Notes under the pieces: model-generated
What the model was told of the DNA's origin: nothing
Databases searched by the model: none
Seen by the model: only the letters and a program-made list of their open reading frames with translations
In this document: piece after piece, positions 1-5,201 of the stretch
Numbering within the stretch: position 1 is the first letter of the stretch
Layout of the letters: each line of letters begins with the position of its first letter
Position numbers and translations under genes: made by a program
Source of the DNA: Altererythrobacter sp.
GTDB taxonomy: Bacteria; Pseudomonadota; Alphaproteobacteria; Sphingomonadales; Sphingomonadaceae
Assembly (NCBI GenBank): GCA_024636575.1
Contig: JAGXGU010000058.1
Location: 1-5,609, forward strand
Reading direction: 5' to 3'
DNA length: 5,609 nt

Positions 1-142
1 GCCAGGTTTGCTGGGATCTCAATGAAGTCCAGGGAATCGGGCCGATTACCGCTGCGCATATCCACGCTGGCGCCAGCGTGGATATGCGCAGCGGTAATCG
101 GCCCGATTCCCTGGACTTCATTGAGATCCCAGCAAACCTGGC
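1..142. repeat. Perfect 71+71 bp inverted repeat without spacer
   Basis: Bases 72-142 are the exact reverse complement of bases 1-71. The axis is between 71 and 72, inside CTGGCGCCAG. No mismatch and no loop is present. The palindrome reaches base 1 of the window, so its outer limit is unknown. It sits inside the CHRD reading frame and cuts the conserved domain just after its HIH motif. Inference: a fold-back or chimeric join at a contig end is more likely than a genuine genomic palindrome, because spacer-less perfect palindromes of this size are poorly tolerated in bacteria (SbcCD cleavage, replication slippage). Confidence 0.97.
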
Positions 143-338
143 CGAATTCATCGCTGATCGAAATCTCCGCTTTGCCGGTACCGTCCGCATCGCCGCCGCC
201 GACTTCCTGGCCGCCGGTCAAGGTGGCGTAATAGGTATCGGACGTTTCCTCGGCCAGAGTTTCTTCAAGGGTCGCACAGCCGCCCAGTGCAATCGTCCCG
301 GCCATACAGCCGGTAATTAATATGGCACGAACTTTCAT
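1..338 (-). CDS. CHRD-domain lipoprotein, partial (3' part replaced by fold-back)
   Basis: Seen: an ATG at 338-336 is preceded by the Shine-Dalgarno sequence GGAGAGGA (345-352) with a 6-nt spacer. The product starts with a lipoprotein signal peptide: MKVR, a hydrophobic core, then lipobox LGGC, with C21 as the expected lipidated cysteine. Residues about 37-89 match the CHRD domain: YYATLTGGQEV, a Gly/Asp-rich turn, a strand containing VCWDLNEV, and the hallmark AAHIHAG at 83-89. CHRD domains are beta-rich extracellular modules first described in chordin and common in bacterial secreted proteins; no enzymatic role is established, so function here is unknown. Only residues 1-89 (72-338) are trustworthy. 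From base 71 the frame stays open but reads the reverse complement of its own gene (ASVDMRSG and onward), and the expected second half of the domain is absent. The gene follows guaA on the same strand after 99 bp and may have its own promoter. Confidence 0.8.
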   Translation of the reverse strand, partial: MKVRAILITGCMAGTIALGGCATLEETLAEETSDTYYATLTGGQEVGGGDADGTGKAEISISDEFGQVCWDLNEVQGIGPITAAHIHAGASVDMRSGNRPDSLDFIEIPANL

Positions 339-384
339 TTCGAGTCCTCTCCAGACTATTGGCGTCATTCCGCCCTGGAAAAGA

Positions 385-410
385 TACGATTGAAACGGGG
401 CAATTGTTCC
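385..410 (-). promoter_or_regulatory. Candidate EcfG-type general stress promoter for the CHRD lipoprotein gene
   Basis: On the minus strand, GGAAC (410-406) is followed after exactly 17 nt by CGTA (388-385). The alphaproteobacterial general stress sigma factor EcfG recognises GGAAC, 16-17 nt, then CGTT, so this is a full -35 element and three of four -10 bases. It lies wholly in the gap between the guaA stop and the CHRD gene, and would give a leader of about 40 nt with the SD correctly placed. A stress-induced envelope lipoprotein would fit, but one base is off consensus and no expression data are available. Confidence 0.35.
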
Positions 411-437
411 TGCCGCCAGGTCCCGCTTCTCAGGATC

Positions 438-2021
438 TCATTCCCACTCGATCGTGCCGGGCGGCTTGCTGGTGTAATCATAGACCACACGGTTTACGCC
501 TTTCACCTCGTTCACGATCCGCGTGGCGCAGCCGGTCAGGAAGCTGGCGTCGAAGAGATAGACATCGGCTGTCATCCCGTCGGTGCTGGTCACCGCGCGC
601 AAGCCGCAGACGCTGTCATAGGTGCGCGCATCGCCCATCACGCCAACGGTCTTCACCGGCAGCAGCACGGCGAAGGCCTGCCAGATCGCGTCATACAGTC
701 CGGCATTGCGGATTTCCTCGAGATAGATCGCGTCCGCTTTCCGCAAAATGTCGCAGCGTTCCCTGGTCACTTCGCCGGGGATACGGATCGCGAGGCCGGG
801 GCCGGGGAACGGATGGCGGCCGACGAAAATCTCCGGCAGGCCCAGTTCGCGGCCCAATTCGCGCACCTCGTCCTTGAACAATTCGCGTAACGGTTCGACC
901 AATTGCATATTCATGCGTTCGGGCAATCCGCCGACATTGTGGTGGCTCTTGATCGTCACGCTGGGGCCGCCGGTGAAGGACACGCTTTCGATCACATCGG
1001 GATAGAGCGTGCCCTGCGCCAGGAAATCCGCGCCGCCGATGGCTTTGGCTTCCTTCTCGAACAGATCGATGAAGGCGCCGCCGATGAATTTGCGCTTCTT
1101 CTCCGGATCGGTCAGCCCGGCCAGGCCGGTTAGGAACATGTCCTCCGCGTCAACAGCGACAAGCGGGATGTTGTAATGGTCGCGGAACAGGGTCACGACC
1201 TGCTCCGCCTCGTTCAGCCGCATCAGTCCGTGATCGACGAAGACGCAGGTGAGCTGCTCGCCAATCGCCTCGTGGATCAGCACCGCGGCAACCGCACTGT
1301 CGACCCCGCCGGACAGGCCGCAAATGACCTTCCCATTTCCCACCTGCGCGCGGATTTCCTCGATCTTGGTCTTGCGGAATTCGGCCATGGTCCAATCCCC
1401 AGCCAGCCCGCAGACATGGCGCACGAAATTGGCGAGCAGTTTTCCGCCATCGGGCGTGTGGACCACTTCGGGGTGGAACTGGGTGCCGTAGAATCTGCGG
1501 CTTTCATCCGCGATCACCGCGAAGGGCGCGCCATCGCTGGTGGCGACGATTTCGAAACCCGGGGCAAATTTGGTCACCTTGTCGCCGTGGCTCATCCACA
1601 CCTGGTGCCGCTCGCCCTCGGCCCACAAACCGTCGAACAGGGCGCAAGGCTTGGTCACGGTCAGGAAGGCACGGCCGAACTCGCCGCCTTCACCCGTTTC
1701 ATGCCCCGGCCGCACTTCGCCGCCAAGCTGGTGGGTCATCACCTGCTGGCCGTAACAGATGCCCAGGATCGGGACGCCCGCATCAAACAGCATCTGCGGC
1801 GCGCGCGGGCTGCCTTCGTCGGGCACACCAGCGGGCGAACCGGACAGGATGATCCCTTTCGGTTTGAGCCGGTGAAACGCCTCCTCCGCCGTGTTGAAGG
1901 GGGCGATTTCCGAATAGACCCCCGCTTCGCGCACGCGGCGGGCGATCAATTGCGTTACCTGACTGCCGAAATCGACGATAAGGATGCAATCGGGTGCAGA
2001 ATCAGCTGGGGCAGAGGTCAT
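438..2021 (-). CDS. guaA: GMP synthase (glutamine-hydrolysing)
   Basis: Cytosolic enzyme converting XMP, ATP and glutamine to GMP, the last step of guanine nucleotide synthesis. The product is 527 residues, complete and close to the E. coli length (525). An N-terminal class I glutamine amidotransferase domain (about 12-205) begins ILIVDFGSQ and carries the nucleophile C89 in GICYGQQ and the partners H183 and E185 in QFHPEV. The ATP-pyrophosphatase domain follows, with PP-loop SGGVDS at 237-242. The C-terminal dimerisation domain includes GRHPFPGPGLAIR (401-413) and ends in the family-typical SKPPGTIEWE. ATG at 2021 is the only reasonable start: an in-frame TAA lies 12 bp upstream, and homologues have a similarly short lead before ILI-DFGSQ. 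No Shine-Dalgarno sequence is visible; the bases before ATG are C-rich (CCCCGCCGG). No clear terminator follows the stop. All key residues are present, so it should be active. Confidence 0.98.
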   Translation of the reverse strand: MTSAPADSAPDCILIVDFGSQVTQLIARRVREAGVYSEIAPFNTAEEAFHRLKPKGIILSGSPAGVPDEGSPRAPQMLFDAGVPILGICYGQQVMTHQLGGEVRPGHETGEGGEFGRAFLTVTKPCALFDGLWAEGERHQVWMSHGDKVTKFAPGFEIVATSDGAPFAVIADESRRFYGTQFHPEVVHTPDGGKLLANFVRHVCGLAGDWTMAEFRKTKIEEIRAQVGNGKVICGLSGGVDSAVAAVLIHEAIGEQLTCVFVDHGLMRLNEAEQVVTLFRDHYNIPLVAVDAEDMFLTGLAGLTDPEKKRKFIGGAFIDLFEKEAKAIGGADFLAQGTLYPDVIESVSFTGGPSVTIKSHHNVGGLPERMNMQLVEPLRELFKDEVRELGRELGLPEIFVGRHPFPGPGLAIRIPGEVTRERCDILRKADAIYLEEIRNAGLYDAIWQAFAVLLPVKTVGVMGDARTYDSVCGLRAVTSTDGMTADVYLFDASFLTGCATRIVNEVKGVNRVVYDYTSKPPGTIEWE

Positions 2022-2137
2022 CCGGCGGGGTTAGAATGCGGTGCGGGGGCTGGCAAGCGGGGGCATCGCTATACGGGGCGGGCATCAACAGTTCTGGTGC
2101 GCTGTCTTGCCCCGCCCAAGCAGGCCGGCCCGGACAA

Positions 2138-2166
2138 ATAGTTGCAAAAAACTGAACACATGTCAC
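2138..2166 (-). promoter_or_regulatory. Possible guaA promoter
   Basis: In the AT-rich island upstream of guaA, the minus strand reads GTGACA (2166-2161), 17 nt, then AACTAT (2143-2138). The -35 element matches five of six consensus bases, the -10 only three of six. It would give a leader of about 110 nt. An alternative is TTGAAA (2208-2203), 17 nt, TTTTAC, further upstream. guaA must have a promoter in 2022-2280, because the neighbour beyond is on the other strand; which element is used cannot be settled by eye. Confidence 0.3.
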
Positions 2167-2177
2167 ATTTTTCTCAT

Positions 2178-2206
2178 TTGTAAAAAGTCGTCCGTAATAT
2201 TATTTC
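2178..2206 (+). promoter_or_regulatory. Possible promoter for the small membrane peptide gene
   Basis: TTGTAA (2178-2183) and TATTTC (2201-2206) are spaced by 17 bp within the AT-rich stretch about 2136-2215, which stands out in this GC-rich window. A TATTAT at 2198-2203 is an alternative -10 but lacks a well-spaced -35. Transcription would start near 2213, giving a leader of about 70 nt before the ATG at 2281. The region appears to serve divergent transcription with guaA on the other side. Confidence 0.3.
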
Positions 2207-2280
2207 AACACTATAGCCGGTCGGCAGCAGTCCCCCACCCCCATCTGGCGGCCCGGCAATGACAAGACAGGAGCATCCCG

Positions 2281-2364
2281 ATGCATAAATTCGCATCCCA
2301 TGTCCTGGCCTTCCTCGCAGCCGCTTCGATAAGCGGTGTGATGATCGGCGTACCGATCGTTTAA
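2281..2364 (+). CDS. Putative 27-residue single-span hydrophobic peptide
   Basis: Seen: ATG at 2281 is preceded by a textbook AGGAG (2269-2273) with a 7-nt spacer, and the frame runs 27 codons to TAA at 2362-2364. The product begins MHKFASHV and continues as an uninterrupted hydrophobic stretch (about residues 8-27, including AFLAAASISGVMIGVPIV), long enough for one membrane helix, with its only lysine near the N-terminus. It could be a small membrane protein or a signal-peptide-like fragment. The SD is the best in the window apart from that of the CHRD gene. Upstream lies an AT-rich promoter-like region and 30 bp downstream a hairpin terminator, so it may be a stand-alone transcript of about 240 nt. 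I do not recognise the family. Leader peptide, small regulatory membrane protein and type I toxin-like peptide are all possible; no antisense partner is evident. It is too short to rule out chance entirely. Confidence 0.55.
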   Translation: MHKFASHVLAFLAAASISGVMIGVPIV

Positions 2365-2394
2365 CGATCCGGCGCCTGATCCTGAGCGAAGTCT

Positions 2395-2451
2395 GAGGGG
2401 CGCGGCCACTTCCACCTCCCCCCTCTCCCGGAGTGGCCGCGCCTCGCTTTT
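2395..2451 (+). terminator. Rho-independent terminator after the small peptide gene
   Basis: An 11-bp perfect GC-rich stem pairs GCGCGGCCACT (2400-2410) with AGTGGCCGCGC (2432-2442). It is extended by GAG/CTC across a two-base bulge, with a 21-nt C-rich loop and a short T run (TTTT at 2448-2451). It points in the plus direction; no T run exists for the minus strand. It would end the small-peptide transcript and insulate gyrB from it. The T tract is short, so termination may be partial. Confidence 0.65.
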
Positions 2452-2537
2452 CCCGATAGAATTTGCGCCTGACCGCCCATCCGGCGGCGCTGCGTTTCGC
2501 GAACGGTGGAAAACAGTGCCTGAAACCGCCAATTCAC

Positions 2538-2566
2538 TTGGGTAAGGGGCCGCGACGCCCTATATA
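2538..2566 (+). promoter_or_regulatory. gyrB promoter, placed for leaderless initiation
   Basis: TTGGGT (2538-2543), 17 bp, TATATA (2561-2566); an overlapping perfect TATAAT sits at 2563-2568 with a 19-bp spacing. With the 17-bp arrangement, a 6-bp discriminator puts the transcription start on A2573, the first base of the gyrB ATG. No Shine-Dalgarno sequence is close: the nearest purine run (AAGGGG, 2544-2549) ends 23 nt before that ATG. The promoter assignment rests on sequence only. Confidence 0.5.
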
Positions 2567-2572
2567 ATGGCC

Positions 2573-5179
2573 ATGAGTGAAACACCCGAAAACCAGCCCG
2601 TCCAGAATTCCGTACCGGCACCCGAATCCACGCCCGAATCCACGCCCGAATCCTCTGGCACGGCGCCAACCAGGGCCATCCCCAACCAGAATCTGTATGA
2701 AGCCGATTCGATCAAGGTCCTCAAGGGTCTGGATGCGGTGCGCAAGCGGCCGGGGATGTATATCGGCGACACCGACGATGGCAGCGGCCTGCACCACATG
2801 GTGTTCGAAGTTTCGGACAACGCGATCGACGAAGCGCTGGCCGGTCACTGCGATCTGGTGCTGATCGAACTCAATCCCGATGGTTCGGTTTCGGTGGAAG
2901 ATAATGGCCGCGGCATTCCGGTGGACATGCACAAGGAAGAAGGCATGTCGGCAGCAGAGGTCATCATGACCCAGCTGCACGCGGGCGGCAAGTTCGAGAA
3001 CACTTCGGACGAAAACGCTTACAAGGTGTCCGGCGGCCTCCACGGCGTGGGCGTGTCGGTGGTGAATGCCCTGTCCGAATGGCTGGAACTGACCATCTGG
3101 CGTGACGGGAAGGAACACTGGATGCGCTTTGAACATGGCGACAGTGTCGGCCCGCTGGTGGTCAAGGGCGATGCCCCTCCGGCCGAAGATGGCGGCAAGC
3201 GCAAGGGCACCCGCGTGACCTTCATGGCCAGCACCGATACCTTCAAGAATGTGCTCGATTTCGATTTCGAAAAGCTGGAGCATCGCTACCGCGAACTCGC
3301 CTTCCTCAATTCCGGCGTCCACATCAAATTGCGCGACAAGCGGCACGAAGAAGTGGTCGAACATGATCTCTATTACGAAGGCGGCATTGGCGCCTTCGTC
3401 AAATATCTCGACCGCAACAAGGTTGCGCTGATCCCCGAACCGATCGCGATTTCGGCGGAACGGGACGCAATCGGGATCGAAGTCGCGCTGGAATGGAACG
3501 ACAGCTATTATGAAAACGTGCTGTGTTTCACCAACAACATCCCGCAGCGCGACGGCGGCACGCATCTGGCCGCATTCCGCGCCGCCCTGACCCGTACGCT
3601 CAACAATTACGCCGAACGCACCGGGCTGATGAAAAAGGAAAAAGTCTCGCTGACCGGCGAGGATATGCGCGAAGGGCTGACGGCGATCGTCTCGGTCAAA
3701 TTGCCCGATCCGAAATTCAGCTCGCAGACCAAGGACAAGCTGGTATCCTCCGAGGTGCGCCAGCCGCTGGAAAGCCTGATGGCGGACAAGATGAGCGACT
3801 GGCTGGAAGAAAATCCCGCCCACGCCAAAACCATCGTCCAGAAAATCATCGATGCCGCCGCCGCGCGCGAAGCGGCCAAGAAGGCGCGCGAACTGACCCG
3901 GCGCAAAGGCGCGATGGACATTGCCAGCCTGCCCGGCAAGCTGGCCGATTGCCAGGAACGCGACCCGGCGAAGAGCGAATTGTTCCTGGTCGAAGGCGAT
4001 TCCGCTGGCGGCAGCGCCAAACAGGGGCGTGACCGGCATTATCAGGCGATCCTGCCGCTGAAGGGCAAGATCCTCAATGTCGAACGCGCCCGGTTCGACC
4101 GGATTATCTCGTCCAAGGAAGTCGGCACGCTGATCCAGGCGATGGGCACCGGTATCCGCGATGAATTCAATCTCGAAAAACTGCGCTATCACAAGATCGT
4201 GATTATGACCGACGCCGATGTCGACGGCGCGCATATCCGCACCCTGCTGCTGACATTTTTCCACCGCCAGATGCCCGACATCATCCGTTCGGGCCATCTG
4301 TTCATTGCCCAGCCGCCGCTGTTCAAGGTCAACAAGGGCCGCAGCGAAGTCTATCTGAAGGATCAGGCCGCGCTCGACCGCTATCTGGTGGAAGGGGGCC
4401 TGCAGGGCCGGGTGCTGGAAAGCTCCGGCGGTGCGCGCGGAGGGGCGGAATTGTCCGGCCTGGTCGATCACGCCCTGCGCATTCGCAATCTGATGGCCTT
4501 TGTGCCGCGCAAATATGATCCCGCCCTGATCGAGGCAATGGCGCTGGCCGGCGTTCTCAACCCCGATCTCGACAAGGCTGGCCGTCAGGCGGCGCTCACC
4601 AATGCCGCGCGCCGCCTGCAACTGGGCGATCAGGAGGCCAAGTGGTCGGCCTCGCTCAAGGACGATGGCGGTGTCCGCTTCGACCGGCTGTGGCGCGGCG
4701 TGACCGACGTGCACGAAGTGGACGCGGCATTCCTGATCAGCGCCGAAGCGCGCAAGATGCACAAGCTCGCGTCCGAACAGGCCGATGTTTACGAAAACCC
4801 CTCGCGCCTGGTGAAAAGCTCGGCAGCCGACATGCAGGAAACCGAAACGGAAGGCAGCGCGGAGGACGACGGCGCCGATGATGCGCCGGTTATTTCCGAC
4901 GACGAATCGATCACCCGCCCGACGCAATTGCTGGATGCGGTTCTGGCTGCGGGCCGCAAGGGTCTCGCCATCGCCCGCTACAAGGGGTTGGGCGAAATGA
5001 ACGCAGACCAATTGTGGGAAACCACTCTGGACCCGGACAACCGTGCCCTGCTGCAGGTCAAGGTCGAGGATGCCGATGTTACGGATGAAATCTTCACCCG
5101 TCTGATGGGTGACGTGGTCGAACCGCGCCGCGAATTCATCCAGGACAACGCGCTCAACGTCGCCAATCTCGACACTTAG
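2573..5179 (+). CDS. gyrB: DNA gyrase subunit B
   Basis: ATPase and strand-gate subunit of the cytosolic GyrA2GyrB2 topoisomerase that supercoils DNA. With ATG at 2573 the product is 868 residues (E. coli 804). Order of domains: a Pro/Ser/Thr-rich unstructured N-terminus (about 1-40); the GHKL ATPase with E79 and N83 (FEVSDNAIDE), D110 (DNGRGIP), G-loop GGLHGVGVS from 154 and T213 (KGT); the transducer with QTK (K387); TOPRIM with E474 (LVEGDSAGG) and DADVDG D547/D549/D551; a gammaproteobacterial-type insert of roughly 200 residues ending in an acidic linker (about 752-779); and the C-terminal tail with IARYKGLGEMN. By eye, the E. coli D426, K447 and coumarin-contact R136 equivalents are conserved (D476, K497, R177). 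ATG at 2567 (two codons earlier, MA-MSE) is an alternative start but would lie inside the -10 element; neither ATG has an SD. A flavoprotein gene follows after 22 bp. Confidence 0.98.
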   Translation: MSETPENQPVQNSVPAPESTPESTPESSGTAPTRAIPNQNLYEADSIKVLKGLDAVRKRPGMYIGDTDDGSGLHHMVFEVSDNAIDEALAGHCDLVLIELNPDGSVSVEDNGRGIPVDMHKEEGMSAAEVIMTQLHAGGKFENTSDENAYKVSGGLHGVGVSVVNALSEWLELTIWRDGKEHWMRFEHGDSVGPLVVKGDAPPAEDGGKRKGTRVTFMASTDTFKNVLDFDFEKLEHRYRELAFLNSGVHIKLRDKRHEEVVEHDLYYEGGIGAFVKYLDRNKVALIPEPIAISAERDAIGIEVALEWNDSYYENVLCFTNNIPQRDGGTHLAAFRAALTRTLNNYAERTGLMKKEKVSLTGEDMREGLTAIVSVKLPDPKFSSQTKDKLVSSEVRQPLESLMADKMSDWLEENPAHAKTIVQKIIDAAAAREAAKKARELTRRKGAMDIASLPGKLADCQERDPAKSELFLVEGDSAGGSAKQGRDRHYQAILPLKGKILNVERARFDRIISSKEVGTLIQAMGTGIRDEFNLEKLRYHKIVIMTDADVDGAHIRTLLLTFFHRQMPDIIRSGHLFIAQPPLFKVNKGRSEVYLKDQAALDRYLVEGGLQGRVLESSGGARGGAELSGLVDHALRIRNLMAFVPRKYDPALIEAMALAGVLNPDLDKAGRQAALTNAARRLQLGDQEAKWSASLKDDGGVRFDRLWRGVTDVHEVDAAFLISAEARKMHKLASEQADVYENPSRLVKSSAADMQETETEGSAEDDGADDAPVISDDESITRPTQLLDAVLAAGRKGLAIARYKGLGEMNADQLWETTLDPDNRALLQVKVEDADVTDEIFTRLMGDVVEPRREFIQDNALNVANLDT
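2621..2653 (+). repeat. 12-bp tandem repeat in the gyrB N-terminus
   Basis: The unit CCCGAATCCACG occurs at 2621-2632 and 2633-2644, followed by the first 9 bases at 2645-2653, about 2.75 copies. It keeps frame and encodes PESTPESTPES in the disordered N-terminal extension of GyrB, ahead of the ATPase domain. A repeat of this kind can gain or lose four residues per unit by slippage without breaking the gene. Each copy carries one GAATC (GANTC) site. Confidence 0.85.
2624..2709. promoter_or_regulatory. Cluster of five GANTC sites at the start of gyrB
   Basis: GAATC at 2624, 2636, 2648 and 2689, and GATTC at 2705. GANTC is the target of CcrM, the cell-cycle adenine methylase of most Alphaproteobacteria, and GcrA reads its methylation state at promoters. 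By my scan only about seven others occur in the remaining 5.5 kb, two of them duplicates in the fold-back. The sites begin about 50 bp downstream of the predicted transcription start, so a regulatory role is inference; three come from the tandem repeat. Confidence 0.35.
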
Positions 5180-5201
5180 GCGGGATCGGGGCCCAGCGGC
5201 C

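Noticed and set aside
22..320. Plus-strand open frames crossing the fold-back
   Set aside because: They are the antisense of the CHRD lipoprotein gene, or arise from the mirrored copy; the minus-strand frame has signal peptide, lipobox and CHRD motif.
429..437. GATCCTGAG after guaA (minus strand), also found at 2378-2386
   Set aside because: A shared 9-mer is expected many times by chance within a window of this size; no longer similarity surrounds it.
390..890. Plus-strand open frames over the 3' end of guaA
   Set aside because: They lie antisense to the conserved GuaA C-terminal domain, are compositionally biased and have no domain or initiation signals.
1176..2141. 321-codon open frame on the plus strand opposite guaA
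   Set aside because: Antisense shadow of guaA, whose frame holds all catalytic motifs. There is no SD and no recognisable domain.
2259..2288. 9-codon upstream ORF overlapping the start of the small peptide gene
   Set aside because: No SD and very short. The overlap with AGGAG and ATG is compatible with translational coupling but is easily due to chance.
2200..2532. Minus-strand 110-codon frame between the small ORF and gyrB
   Set aside because: It spans the terminator hairpin and the small plus-strand ORF with its good SD, and its translation shows no domain.
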